Counted from the stretch's first letter, positions 25,226 through 34,960 are shown. The stretch is DNA of 64,000 bases from CAZICM01 sp964537685 (GCA_964537685.1 CAZICM010000047.1:1-64000); one strand, 5' to 3'. Notes: a model not told the origin generated them from the sequence alone. Program-made: numbers and translations.

Positions 25226-25960
25226 ATGTCTGCTCGACTCTGGACATACTCCTCACTTCCGTTTGCACTCCTTCTCATTGCGGCTTGTGGAACGCCGCCA
25301 AAGCCGCCGCCTCCTCCCCAGGATGACGGCATGCCCGATAAGTGGGATGGCCCCGATGCGGGAGTCAAAAAGAAGGACTGCAAAGCCCTGAGTGAAAAAT
25401 GCGTTGCCGAGGCTTCGACAGCGGCAAAAATCGCAAAAGTGGACGGCTTTGTGCTGACGCCGGTGTCCGGATGGACCTACGCCCAGGGTGAGAATGCGCT
25501 GGTGGCCACAACGTCCGATGAGGGGGCGGTCATGGTCATCACGGGATATGACGTGCCATCCCCTGCGAATGCGAAGCAGGAAGCGCAGAACCGCGATGCG
25601 GCATATGAGGCAGCGGCCAAGGAAGTCGAGGCGACGCTTCCCAAGAAGAAGCCGAACTGGAAGAGCCCCGACGGCGACGTGAAGGCCGGTTCGATTAAGT
25701 TCAATCTGTGGGAAGTGCCCGGCGCCACGCGCAAAGAGAAAAAAAGCACGCTGGTGGTGTTCGCAACCGCGGCCGCGCTGCCCAATGGAAAACATGCCAT
25801 CGGCTTTGGCGTGATCGCGGATGACGACGCCAACGCAGGCGATATCAGCGAGAAGATTCAGGCCGCCGTGGGCACGTTCAAGGAGGGGGACGCGGCGAAG
25901 GACAAGGAAAAAGAGTCTGGTAAAGGCTCGGAAACACCTGCTTCAGGGAAATCGAAGTGA
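25226..25960 (+). CDS. Lipoprotein coupled to the pseudokinase gene
   Basis: 244 residues from ATG 25226, where a signal peptide with lipobox IAAC (Cys21) begins; the frame is open further upstream to 24890 but that part lies in the MBL gene. A Pro-rich tether (PPKPPPPP) is followed by one compact domain (residues 55-215: VDGFVLTPVSGWTYAQGENALVATTSDEGAVMVITGY) and a charged Lys/Glu tail. The domain is unknown to me. Its TGA overlaps the GTG of the kinase-like gene (GTGA), so the two are made together; a sensor or partner role for the kinase-like protein is an inference from that coupling. Confidence 0.75.
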   Translation: MSARLWTYSSLPFALLLIAACGTPPKPPPPPQDDGMPDKWDGPDAGVKKKDCKALSEKCVAEASTAAKIAKVDGFVLTPVSGWTYAQGENALVATTSDEGAVMVITGYDVPSPANAKQEAQNRDAAYEAAAKEVEATLPKKKPNWKSPDGDVKAGSIKFNLWEVPGATRKEKKSTLVVFATAAALPNGKHAIGFGVIADDDANAGDISEKIQAAVGTFKEGDAAKDKEKESGKGSETPASGKSK

Positions 25961-27615
25961 CTGCCCCCTCGCTCGGCCCCGGCGCCAATATCGCCGGAAA
26001 GTACACCGTCCGGGCCATGCTCGGACACAGCGGCGCATCGGCGACTTACCAAGCGGCATCCGCACAGGGTTATGAAGTCGCGGTGAAGCTGTTTTCGCCT
26101 GCCATCGCGCAAAGGCCGGACGTGATGCAGATGATTGAGCGTCTGTACGCGGAAACCAATGCGCTTTCGGCCGATCTGGCGATGCCGATTATCGATGCTG
26201 GATACGATGCGAATACGGGCGCGCCTTTCGGTGTGACCCAAATGGCGACGATTCCTTCGCTTCAGCAGCTTGTTGCGCAGCGCCCGCTGACGGGAAATGA
26301 AGTGGCCGCAATGCTGAAGTCGATGTCGCGCGCGCTCGACAACGCGCATATCCGCGAGGTGATGCATCACGCGCTGAAGCCCAGCAATGTGTTCGTGGAT
26401 ACTTCGGCTGGAAACGCGACGCGCCTAACGGATTTCGGCGCCAATATCCCGCGGAGTATCGTGCCAACGCACGAGGGGTATGCGATGTCCGCGCCCTGGA
26501 TGGCGCCCGAGCAAGTGACGGGCAGCGCTCCTGCGGGTGCTGCTGCAGATGTTTTTTCGGCGGCTTTGGTTGCGTTTTTCGCGCTTACAGGCACTTCATA
26601 TTGGCGTTCTTGCCAAGGCCCCTCGCCCAATATTCAGGCGTGGCAGCAAGAGATTATGGCTCCGCGCACACCTCCTTCGGCGAGGGCGGGAGAAGTCGGA
26701 TTGCGGCTGAATCCAGCGCTGGATGTGATTCTGATGCGGGCGCTCGCTCATGAGCCGCATGAGCGTTTCCGGACGGTGGGCGAGTTTGCAACGGCCTTCG
26801 ATTCGGCGCTGGGCAGTGCCCGCGATCCCGAAATGGCCAGCACCATGGCTTTCCCGGCTGTTTCTGAGTCGGCAGGTGCGGGCGGCTATGGAGCAGCTCC
26901 GGGCGGAATGTCGCCCATGGGCGGCGGGATGGGCGGAATGTCTGGGATGGGCGGACCGAGCCCGGACGCGGGATATCCGCCGCCTCCGGCGCCCTATGGC
27001 GGAGCCCCGGCGTACACGGCGACATTGCCATCGACTGGCATGCCCGCTCCGGAACTCGCTGCGGCTCAGCCACAGCGTCCTTCGAGCGGCAAGCTCGCGC
27101 CGATTTTGGTCGGTGTGGTTGCGCTGCTCTTGGTGGGCGGAGGTATCGCGGCTTGGCTGTTCCTGGGCGGAACGCCGCCTTCGGATACGCCTACGGCATC
27201 CAGCGCTTCAGCAACGCCTTCAACGTCCGCGGTTGCAGCGGGAACAACATCTGCGGCGCCGACCGCGCCTCCGCCTGAGCCGAGCACCAGTGCAGCGCCT
27301 CCCAAGGCCGCCGAGGTCGAGGTGAAGGTGAAGTGCCTGCCGGGCTGCGATGAAATCCGCGTTGACGATCAGAAGGTGGAGGACCCGACCAAGCCTCTTA
27401 TGCTTGCGCCGGGAACTTACAAAGTGACGGCGATCAAAGCGGGATACAAAGAGCTCACCGAGACCATTACGGTTGAGGAAGGCAAACCGCTGTCCAAAGA
27501 TTTAAAGCTGGTTTCGTCGGCTCCGGTGGCGGTCTCCAATCCCAAGCCGCCGACCACAACGACTCAGCCCGTCAAGAAGTGCACGAAGCTGATCAAGACC
27601 AATTGCAAAAACTGA
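25957..27615 (+). CDS. Membrane-anchored Ser/Thr kinase-like protein, probable pseudokinase, with PEGA domain
   Basis: 552 residues from GTG. Residues 10-290 are a Hanks-type kinase domain: VAVK (Lys44), alpha-C Glu near 66, LTDFG (Asp159) and APWMAPEQ are present, but the catalytic loop reads HHALKPSN (137-144), so the HRD Asp is Ala139, and the Gly-rich loop is degenerate (LGHSGASAT). A Gly/Met/Pro-rich linker follows, then one transmembrane helix (~379-403), a Ser/Ala/Thr/Pro spacer and a PEGA domain (~450-520) outside the membrane, ending in KKCTKLIKTNCKN. Active family members phosphorylate signalling targets; without the Asp, a scaffold or regulatory role is more likely. Translationally coupled to the upstream lipoprotein. 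Confidence 0.88.
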   Translation: MTAPSLGPGANIAGKYTVRAMLGHSGASATYQAASAQGYEVAVKLFSPAIAQRPDVMQMIERLYAETNALSADLAMPIIDAGYDANTGAPFGVTQMATIPSLQQLVAQRPLTGNEVAAMLKSMSRALDNAHIREVMHHALKPSNVFVDTSAGNATRLTDFGANIPRSIVPTHEGYAMSAPWMAPEQVTGSAPAGAAADVFSAALVAFFALTGTSYWRSCQGPSPNIQAWQQEIMAPRTPPSARAGEVGLRLNPALDVILMRALAHEPHERFRTVGEFATAFDSALGSARDPEMASTMAFPAVSESAGAGGYGAAPGGMSPMGGGMGGMSGMGGPSPDAGYPPPPAPYGGAPAYTATLPSTGMPAPELAAAQPQRPSSGKLAPILVGVVALLLVGGGIAAWLFLGGTPPSDTPTASSASATPSTSAVAAGTTSAAPTAPPPEPSTSAAPPKAAEVEVKVKCLPGCDEIRVDDQKVEDPTKPLMLAPGTYKVTAIKAGYKELTETITVEEGKPLSKDLKLVSSAPVAVSNPKPPTTTTQPVKKCTKLIKTNCKN

Positions 27616-27616
27616 T

Positions 27617-28507
27617 TTAGGCGCGGGGATGCGCGCGTTTATACGCCGCCCGAACGTGATCGTCGGCGAGATGGGTGTAGATCTCTGTCGTCGTGATATC
27701 GGAGTGACCGAGCAGGGCTTGCACGCTTCGTAAATCGGCTCCGCCCTCCAGCAGATGCGTCGCAAAGGAGTGGCGGAGCTTGTGGGGCGAGGCTGGCTTG
27801 TGAATACCGCCCGCGCGGGCATAGGCCGTAATGAGCTTCCACACGCCCTGCCGTGTGAGCCCTTTGCCCCGAGGCGAAAGAAAAAGAACCGACGACGAGA
27901 GCGCCTTGGGATGCGCGGCTCTCACCTCGAGATAGGCATCCAAGGCATTCAGCGCGGGCTCGCCCAGCGGCACCAAACGCCGTTTTCCTCCCTTTCCCAG
28001 CGCAAATACAATGCCCTTGCGCCGCTCGATATCGGAGAGCTTTAGTCCCACGAGCTCGGATACGCGAAGCCCTGCGGCGTAGAGAACATGGAGCATCGCC
28101 CGATCGCGAAGGCCCCGGAAGCCCGTTGATTCGGGCATATCGAGCAGCCGGCCTATCTCGTCTTGAGAAAGAACTTTCGGCAAGCGCCGGCCTATCTTTG
28201 GCCTGTCGATCAGCGCGCATGGATCGGCGTCGATCACCCGCTCGCGAAGGAGAAAGCGGACCAAGGTTCGCACCGCGGACAAGTGCCGTGCGGCCGAGCG
28301 GGCACTCAAGCCTTCCTTGCCGAGCTGCACCAAAAACGTGGAAATCAAAGGCGCGTCGATATGCGCATTTCCGGTTTGCCCAAGCGCTTCGGCATGGGCG
28401 CAGAACTTCGCGAGATCGCGGGCATAGGCTTCGACGGTATTTGGCGAAAGCGCCCGCTCAACGCGCAGGTGATCTAAAAAAGCGTCGGTCCACCCAAACA
28501 GATCCAC
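27617..28507 (-). CDS. xerD: Tyrosine recombinase XerD
   Basis: 296 residues from GTG, the standard XerD length. N-terminal SAM-like domain (SPNTVEAYARDLAKF, RSAARHLSAVRTLVRFLL) and catalytic domain with Arg148 (AAGLRVSEL), Lys172, His242-x-x-Arg245 (HKLRHSFATHLL), His268 (LLGHSDITTT) and nucleophile Tyr277 (IYTHL). With a partner XerC it resolves chromosome dimers at dif; no dif site or mobile element is nearby. A TATGCT box ends 6 nt before GTG. Its stop is 1 nt from the convergent kinase-like gene. Confidence 0.93.
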   Translation of the reverse strand: MDLFGWTDAFLDHLRVERALSPNTVEAYARDLAKFCAHAEALGQTGNAHIDAPLISTFLVQLGKEGLSARSAARHLSAVRTLVRFLLRERVIDADPCALIDRPKIGRRLPKVLSQDEIGRLLDMPESTGFRGLRDRAMLHVLYAAGLRVSELVGLKLSDIERRKGIVFALGKGGKRRLVPLGEPALNALDAYLEVRAAHPKALSSSVLFLSPRGKGLTRQGVWKLITAYARAGGIHKPASPHKLRHSFATHLLEGGADLRSVQALLGHSDITTTEIYTHLADDHVRAAYKRAHPRA

Positions 28508-28513
28508 GGAGCG

Positions 28514-28519
28514 AGCATA
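28514..28519 (-). promoter_or_regulatory. -10-like box TATGCT before xerD
   Basis: TATGCT on the minus strand, 6 nt before GTG 28507, with no ribosome-binding site between. Predicts a leaderless mRNA. Confidence 0.4.
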
Positions 28520-28627
28520 CGTTGCTGAAGCGGGGAGAGGCCAAAATCAAGCAGGAAAAAAAGCGTTCCCCCTAAGCCCAGCCATGGCCTCGCGCTCTGG
28601 TCTGGGATTCGATACAACGCTTTGCCC

Positions 28628-29470
28628 GTGGTTGCCGAGCCGTATTTTGAGGTGATTGAACCTAAGACCGCCGAGTCTCCGGTGGTTGTCGAAGTGCCTC
28701 ACGCGGGGCTCTCTATCGATCCTGAAGTGATGGCGAATTTGATCGCGCCGGCGCGCAGCATCGTGCGCGACGCGGATTTGCATGTGGATATGCTGTGGCA
28801 GGACGCTCCGTCGGAAGGCGCGAGCCTGCTTGTCTCGCATGCAAGCCGATATGTGCTCGATTTAAACCGGAACGACACCGATTACGATGCAGATGCCGTT
28901 GAAGGCGGCGGAAAAACACCTTGGCCGCGGGGCCTTGTGTGGAGGCTGACGACCGATGGAGATCCAATGCTGGCTCAGCGGCTATCGCGAGACGAGCTCG
29001 AGCGGCGGATGCGTTCTTTGTACCGGCCTTATCACGCGGCGCTTGCTCAGTTGCTCGAGCGCAAGAAACAGCGATTTGGGTTTGCGATTCTTATTTGCGC
29101 GCACTCCATGCCGACCGAAGGACAGCGGGGCGGCGTGGATTTGCAGCGGGTCCGCGGCGATTTGGTGCCCGGTACGCGAGGCCGCACGACCGCGGCAGGC
29201 TGTTTAATCGATAGCGTGGACGCGCATGGGCGATCGATGGGCTGGACTGTTGTTCATGACCATCCCTACCGCGGCGGTTTTTCGACCTGGCATTACGGCG
29301 TTCCGGCCAAGCAGATCCATGCGATTCAGCTCGAGCTTGCGAGGCGGCTGTACATGAACGAGGCAACGCTCTGCATCCGGGCGCACGGCGTGCGGACCGT
29401 GCGCGACTTTGCGAAAACGCTGATTGCGCGCCTTGCGAACACCCGGGCGGCCGATCTCGCAATGCCTTGA
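28628..29470 (+). CDS. N-formylglutamate amidohydrolase family protein
   Basis: 280 residues from GTG 28628; a TTG two codons earlier is equally possible. Family signatures: PVVVEVPHAGLSIDPEVM near residue 20 and DADLHVDMLWQDAP..LLVSHASRYVLDLNRNDTDYD around 50-85, plus ILICAHSMPT (metal-binding His) and WTVVHDHPYRGGFSTWHYG. The family (HutG2-type) hydrolyses N-formyl-glutamate in histidine degradation or related N-acyl amino acids; no other hut gene is nearby, so the substrate is open. TACAAC at 28613-28618 precedes the start by 9 nt. Confidence 0.87.
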   Translation: MVAEPYFEVIEPKTAESPVVVEVPHAGLSIDPEVMANLIAPARSIVRDADLHVDMLWQDAPSEGASLLVSHASRYVLDLNRNDTDYDADAVEGGGKTPWPRGLVWRLTTDGDPMLAQRLSRDELERRMRSLYRPYHAALAQLLERKKQRFGFAILICAHSMPTEGQRGGVDLQRVRGDLVPGTRGRTTAAGCLIDSVDAHGRSMGWTVVHDHPYRGGFSTWHYGVPAKQIHAIQLELARRLYMNEATLCIRAHGVRTVRDFAKTLIARLANTRAADLAMP

Positions 29471-29482
29471 TCTGCCTTAAAA

Positions 29483-30721
29483 TTACGGCTTTTGAGAGAT
29501 ATTCGCCGGAGAAATTTCCGCGCATCCATCGTCTCCAATCGCCCCGAGCGCAATACCTCCAAGGCCCTTTGAGATGGAGACGAGATGCAGGAAAAATTTC
29601 TGTTCGTAGGTTTTTCGCAACGGATCGCCGACGAAACGCAAGAGTTCTGTTCCAAAGATTCGGAAGGGGCACGCTTCCACACCAATGGATGCTCCGCGCG
29701 CAAAACGCAGCCGCGCCAGATAGCCCATTTCGGTCCACGGCGACTTGCTGCTCATACGCATCAGAAGATTTCCAAGGCTGTAGAGAATGGGTTTTCCCCG
29801 ATGCCAGCCAATGCCATTCACCACATGCGGATGATGGCCGATCACAGCATCCGCACCCGCATCGATCACAGCTCGGGCAAAGTCTTTTGTGCGCTGCATC
29901 GGCTCGTTCATGTACTCGGAAAGTCCGTGGTAACTCACCACAATGAAGTCGATGCTTTTGTCTTCACGCAGTTTGCGAACCAATGACGCGATGAGTGTCT
30001 TGTCCGCGCCGGCCACATAATCCTTTGCGGGATGGGCAGAGAGCACGCCTTGGTTCCAGATGTCCGTCACGGCAAAAAACGCGAGCTTCATGTCCGCGTG
30101 CGTGAGCACCACAGGCGCATAGGCTTCATCGCGATCGCGCCCCGATCCGACGTAGCGCACATTCACGCGCCGCAGATGATCCATCGTCTCAAATAGGGCT
30201 TTTTTGCCGTAGTCCCACGCATGATTGTTGGCTGTCGAGACAATGGTGAAACCCGCGCGCGACAGCGCATCCGCTCCCTCTGGAGGACCGGTGAACACGA
30301 GGCTGTTGAGCGGTGAAACGGTTTGGCCGCCCTGATCGCTAAGCTGGCTCTCGAGATTGCAGAAGCGGATATCCGCCCCGTCCAGCAATGGTTTTACAGA
30401 GGAAAAAAAATCGGCCTGAGGATTGCTGATCAGCATCTGGCCGATCAGCCGGCCAAAGCTCACATCGCCTCCCGCGATAAGCGTGAGCGCGGGCGAGGAA
30501 GCGTCGCCGCTCTCTGCAAGCGCTGCCGCAGATGGAAGCGCGGGCGGACCTGAAGCATCGGCCGAAGGCCGCTCGGACGGAGCCGCTTCACTTGGGGCTG
30601 GGCTGGTTTCAGCAGAAGCGCGCTCCTTCACCGATGGCGGAGGCGCATGCTCTTTCCCGCACGATCCAAGCCCCGCGGCCCCCAGCCCTATCGCCAAACA
30701 CAAGCTGAGCCGCGCACGCAT
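29483..30721 (-). CDS. CapA-type metallophosphoesterase-like lipoprotein
   Basis: 412 residues from ATG 30721, where a signal peptide with lipobox LGSC (Cys21) starts. A Pro/Ser/Ala tether follows. The CapA (poly-gamma-glutamate capsule, YwtB/PgsA) fold is shown by LIAGGDVSFGRLIGQML, FCNLESQLSD, FTIVSTANNHAWDYG, IVVSYHGLSEY and VIGHHPHVVNGIGWHRGKPILYSLGNLL. In Bacillus CapA acts in capsule polymer export; many Gram-negative homologues are uncharacterised. TTGACG, 18 nt and CAAAGT precede the ATG by 6 nt. The start is only ~50 nt downstream of the large vWA gene's stop, same strand. Confidence 0.85.
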   Translation of the reverse strand: MRARLSLCLAIGLGAAGLGSCGKEHAPPPSVKERASAETSPAPSEAAPSERPSADASGPPALPSAAALAESGDASSPALTLIAGGDVSFGRLIGQMLISNPQADFFSSVKPLLDGADIRFCNLESQLSDQGGQTVSPLNSLVFTGPPEGADALSRAGFTIVSTANNHAWDYGKKALFETMDHLRRVNVRYVGSGRDRDEAYAPVVLTHADMKLAFFAVTDIWNQGVLSAHPAKDYVAGADKTLIASLVRKLREDKSIDFIVVSYHGLSEYMNEPMQRTKDFARAVIDAGADAVIGHHPHVVNGIGWHRGKPILYSLGNLLMRMSSKSPWTEMGYLARLRFARGASIGVEACPFRIFGTELLRFVGDPLRKTYEQKFFLHLVSISKGLGGIALGAIGDDGCAEISPANISQKP

Positions 30722-30770
30722 GCCATGACTTTGCTGTGCGCGCGCGGCTTTCGTCAACCCGCTCCAGATA

Positions 30771-33700
30771 TCAAAAACCGCCAAATCCGGTCGAAAGGCC
30801 GCTCACGCTGGTCAGCAGAGAAACCGTGCGCTGGGTCTCGTCCGCCGATAGTTTTTTCACGGAACCCAAGACCGACACTTCCAGTTCGGCCCGCGCTCCT
30901 GCGTCCCCGCCGACCAACACGGTGCGATACGTGCCATCGCTAATCCGCACACCGGAAATCGCCTTTGAATCGCTTCCCCTTCCAAGCGAAGCCTGCGTCC
31001 AAGGGGAGTACACCGTCCCCGAAGGAGCCACGACCACGGCCACCGGGCAGCCCGTTTCCCGCTCCACACAGCGAACCCGCGCAAACACTTCGCCCCCTTT
31101 TGTGTCCGAGAAGGCGTAGCGCTTCAGCTTGCCTGCATCGAGATCGGCCAGCAAAGCCGCGAGTTTTGAATCTGGATTTGCCATGCCTCGAATGCGCGAG
31201 GCCACGGCTTGTGCTCCATCCAAAACGCGGGCCCGGCAGCGCAATGCTTCGTACAGCGCATCCACGGACTTTGGCGTTAGGAACGCAGCCGAACGGAAAT
31301 GCGCGCACGCCCGCCGTTCATCGCCCCGCGCTTCAAAACCCCGCGCCGCGCGCAGATGCGCGGATGCCTTCCTGGGATTCAGTTCCACCATCGAATCCAG
31401 CGCGCCAAGCGATCGGTCGGCATCTCCTCCGGCGGCCGCGGCAAAGGCCAAAAGCTCTTGCGCAAGCGGCATTTCGGGATCGAGATCCGCAAAGAGCTGC
31501 GCCTTCACCAGCGCATCGTAAAACCTTCCCTGAACCAGAAGCCCGCGAATCAAATTCTCGTGACGCTTTCGGCTATTGGGCGACTCACCCAAGGACTTCT
31601 CCAGCGCTTCAATTTTCGGTGTGCCCGCGGCCTTGGATGAATCGGCCTCCACACGGTGCGACACCGTGGGATTCCGAACCCACATGGACCTGAAGGGTGG
31701 AGGGCTCGACTGCCAAGACCGAGAGACCGGGCCTGACCACCCGGATCCGCCGCCATCCCCAGGCGAAAACATGATGGGATAGGTAACCGTTACGGTGCCG
31801 CTCTCCGGCTGTGGAAATGAAAGCGCCATAAAAGAGCGGGCGACGCATGCGATCACGCCTGAATCCGGCAAATCCGAACCGCTGTTCGACGAGCTCATCA
31901 CGTTGCCTTCGCGGCCAATCAGGAAACGAATGCTGACCCGTCCGGCGAGATTGGGATTGTTGCGCAGGCCGTTTTCATAACAAAGGCGAAACCTTCCAAA
32001 GTTTTGGCGAACAATACGTTGAATAATTTCCGGGGGCAGCCTTCCGCTCACCGATGTCGAGCCCATGCGCACCTTTGGCGGGCTTGTTTTGTGCGATCCG
32101 GACATCGTGCCGACGCCTGCTCCAAAGCCTTGTCCCGATCCGGCGCCGCCTTCGCCGATACCCGAAAGCCCGAGGCCGCCCGCGCCAAACATGTGCCCCA
32201 CAGCATCGGGCTCATCGGGCTCGGAGGCCGTGTCAGCCGGCTCGTCTTTGGAAGAATTGCCCCGCTTTCGCTCGGGCTCTTTCATAAAAGCCTGATCGCT
32301 GCGATCGTCGGCGGCTTTGGCGGTGCGGCGAATACCGAATTCAGCAAACATTCGATCGTTTTCCAACACGAGCAGCGATGTGTGCCTCGACATCACATGA
32401 AAGCGCGTCGATAGCCCGACGATCTCCGAAACGGTTTCCTCCGTTGGACTTTCCTCGAGGCTTCGGATGCGCGCCTCGGCCCACAGCCTGGGAATCAGGG
32501 GATTCTGCCCGGCCTTTTCAAGAGATTCGCTCTTCAATTCAATCGTTTTGGCTTGCTCATAATCCGTATTGCCCAATTTTCCGCGCAGCTTGAGCGTGCC
32601 TTTCACATCACTATCGGTTTTGCCCACCAATACGATTTCCTGGCCAAGCCTCAAGCTGGGCAATACCTTTGGATATACGTCCCTCACGCAGGACGGCAGC
32701 TCGAGCACCGTATCCTGAATCACGGGCGTGCGAAGAGACGCGCTAATCGAATTGATTCTATTTTCGATCGAATCATCTGTCAGAACGGCCTCGTAAGCCG
32801 CGCCCAAACGCCGGCTCAGCGCCGAAAACATCATTTCATCGACCGTGCGGCCCGCACCAAACAAACGCAGATCGGCCGATTTGTCCGAGAGAGCTGGATA
32901 AGCCATCTCGGCAATCGCCTCCGCAGAAAGCTCGCCCGCGCTCGGTGAACCATCGCCCACATACACGACTTGCGCGGCGCCCTTTTGGGGAAGCCTGTTG
33001 GCCGCATCCATCAGCGCACCGGCGATATCCGAAGCTCCACCCGGCCGGATTTGCTCGAGCCACGCCTTTGTCTTTACGAAGGCTTTTGCATTCACTTCCG
33101 AGGTGCCCGCCTCGGGATATGCAATGCACGCGCTATCGCAGGCCAGCACCACATAACGCTCGTCGGGATCCATCTGCCGGATAATACCCACCGCCAATTT
33201 CACTTCGCCTTCCAGCGTTTCGCGCGACTGGCTGTGGCTCTTGTCGATAACGACCGCCACATCCCTGCGAACCCGGGAAGGAGGGCTCATGTTCGCGGGC
33301 AATTCGGCTCTCAGCCGGATGGCCGCAAAAGCCGCCTTGTCGCCGGTCTCAGAGAACTCGCCTTCCTTGGGCTGGTAAACCGCCACATCCGCATTCGATG
33401 ATGCCTGCTTGGCTTTTTCGCTCTCTCCGCGTGAATACGATAGATGGAAATCGCTATTCGGTGAAAATGATTCAGCACTATAGAGCGCACTGAGTTTCCC
33501 GTCCTCCATCTTCAGGGCGGCAGGCAATCCTTCTGTCATGGCATCGCCCATCCAGGGACTGGAATCGGACACGCGGACCGAAATGGCAAAATTATCGATT
33601 GTATTGGCCCGATCGGCGCCCAGCGATAAGGGATAGGTATAACGCATCCGCCCGCCTTCCGAGCGCAGGGCCTGGTTATAGGCCAGCAGGACTTTGCGCG

Positions 33701-34808
33701 ACGATTTAGGCGCTATTGGAAAGATCTTAAGCGAAAATTCCCCGCCGGATACCCATTCCAAAAGCGCCGGATCGCGGGGGCGAACGGTATCTTCTACAAT
33801 TCCATGAAATATAAAAGCAGCACGTTTGCGTTCGACCATTTCGCCTTCGACCCATTGATCGCCGACGACCAGCGCAAGCCTTGAAATGCTCGCGTCGGCA
33901 GGAAGCGGAAAGGCATAGCGCCCTTCGAGAACGCGCGGCGTTTCATTCAAAAACTCTTCTTCCACTTCGGTGCGGGCATAACCGTCGCGCACGGAAACGG
34001 TCACTTTGTGCGAAATCATCCTCACACCGGCAATTGCATCGGTTGTTCCAGGAATACGTGCCGTGAGCGTTCCAAATCCGCGGGGAACAGGCGCTTTCAG
34101 CGTCTCAAGTCCGTCCGCGGGCGAATCCACTGGAGCATCCAATCCCATCCACACAGCTTTGCGATCCAGCGCTTCACCCGGGGCAAAACGCGCCGTTTCT
34201 CCCGAAGAGAGGAATTCTAAGCCCATAGGATGAGATTGAGCCAGCACGGTGCCTTTGCGGACGCTCACCGTGGCCGTTTCATCTTTGCGGACTCGAATCG
34301 CAACAATGGTTTCCCTATCGTCTGCGGCTTTGAATAGCGTGCCCGATGCAAATACAATCAGATTTTTTGAATTATTGATTGTATTTTCGCCGCCCTCCGC
34401 CCCGGCCTTTTCCGCCGCGCCTGAATATTCGCTATCCAAATGTTTTAGAAGGCAAGTTCCCTCGGCAATTTCAATGGCCTGGGCCGCATTGGAGTCCTGG
34501 ATTAAAACGATCGAATTTTCGCTCATTTCAATCGTTTTGTCTTTGCTGAAGCGAAGCGTGGCCTTGGCGCCCGGCGCGGTCTTAACCATGGCAGGCCCGC
34601 GGATTTCAGTTCCCTCCCGCAGTTCGGTGCAACCCGTTCCAGCGGCATCGCACATGGAAACCGCCATATCCGCCTTGACACCCCGGCGATGAACCGATTC
34701 GAGCTGAACAGGCGCGGGCGGCTGAGAAGGCGCGGTTGAGCCCTGCGCACAAGCTGCAACGCCCAGAGACAACGCGCTCCACCGCAAAACCATCTTAATC
34801 AAGACCAC
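30771..34808 (-). CDS. Giant FecR/VIT/vWA/AgmX/TPR lipoprotein
   Basis: 1345 residues from GTG 34808, selected because AGGAGG lies 5 nt upstream and a signal peptide with lipobox VAAC (Cys20) follows. Domains in order: a FecR-like segment (LREGTEIRGPAMVKTAPGAKATLRF, ~45-120); a VIT domain (GVRMISHKVTVSVRDGYARTEVEEEFLNETPRVLEGRYAFPLP, ~250-400); a vWA domain with MIDAS DKSHS (Asp522); a Gly-rich hinge; an AgmX/PglI C-terminal domain (IIQRIVRQNFGRFRLCYENGLRNNPNLAGRVSIRFLIGREG), known from myxobacterial gliding; a TPR-like region (~1080-1210); and a beta-rich end. It probably works in the periplasm as a scaffold. Followed by the CapA-like gene. Confidence 0.85.
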   Translation of the reverse strand: MVLIKMVLRWSALSLGVAACAQGSTAPSQPPAPVQLESVHRRGVKADMAVSMCDAAGTGCTELREGTEIRGPAMVKTAPGAKATLRFSKDKTIEMSENSIVLIQDSNAAQAIEIAEGTCLLKHLDSEYSGAAEKAGAEGGENTINNSKNLIVFASGTLFKAADDRETIVAIRVRKDETATVSVRKGTVLAQSHPMGLEFLSSGETARFAPGEALDRKAVWMGLDAPVDSPADGLETLKAPVPRGFGTLTARIPGTTDAIAGVRMISHKVTVSVRDGYARTEVEEEFLNETPRVLEGRYAFPLPADASISRLALVVGDQWVEGEMVERKRAAFIFHGIVEDTVRPRDPALLEWVSGGEFSLKIFPIAPKSSRKVLLAYNQALRSEGGRMRYTYPLSLGADRANTIDNFAISVRVSDSSPWMGDAMTEGLPAALKMEDGKLSALYSAESFSPNSDFHLSYSRGESEKAKQASSNADVAVYQPKEGEFSETGDKAAFAAIRLRAELPANMSPPSRVRRDVAVVIDKSHSQSRETLEGEVKLAVGIIRQMDPDERYVVLACDSACIAYPEAGTSEVNAKAFVKTKAWLEQIRPGGASDIAGALMDAANRLPQKGAAQVVYVGDGSPSAGELSAEAIAEMAYPALSDKSADLRLFGAGRTVDEMMFSALSRRLGAAYEAVLTDDSIENRINSISASLRTPVIQDTVLELPSCVRDVYPKVLPSLRLGQEIVLVGKTDSDVKGTLKLRGKLGNTDYEQAKTIELKSESLEKAGQNPLIPRLWAEARIRSLEESPTEETVSEIVGLSTRFHVMSRHTSLLVLENDRMFAEFGIRRTAKAADDRSDQAFMKEPERKRGNSSKDEPADTASEPDEPDAVGHMFGAGGLGLSGIGEGGAGSGQGFGAGVGTMSGSHKTSPPKVRMGSTSVSGRLPPEIIQRIVRQNFGRFRLCYENGLRNNPNLAGRVSIRFLIGREGNVMSSSNSGSDLPDSGVIACVARSFMALSFPQPESGTVTVTYPIMFSPGDGGGSGWSGPVSRSWQSSPPPFRSMWVRNPTVSHRVEADSSKAAGTPKIEALEKSLGESPNSRKRHENLIRGLLVQGRFYDALVKAQLFADLDPEMPLAQELLAFAAAAGGDADRSLGALDSMVELNPRKASAHLRAARGFEARGDERRACAHFRSAAFLTPKSVDALYEALRCRARVLDGAQAVASRIRGMANPDSKLAALLADLDAGKLKRYAFSDTKGGEVFARVRCVERETGCPVAVVVAPSGTVYSPWTQASLGRGSDSKAISGVRISDGTYRTVLVGGDAGARAELEVSVLGSVKKLSADETQRTVSLLTSVSGLSTGFGGF

Positions 34809-34960
34809 GGCTTCCTCCTGAACGCGGTTCATCGCTCACCGCGCTGAACTCCGTTCGTGCAGAAGCCAGACCGCGGCGCTGCGGGATTGTTCCCCGAAGC
34901 CGGGCGGGCGAAGAGTCTCAATTTCGTTGGATAGGAATATCAATCAGGCGGGATGCGTCC

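Noticed and set aside
27617..28507. Integrase of a mobile element
   Set aside because: The sequence is a standard chromosomal XerD with no att-like repeats, tRNA target or phage genes around it.
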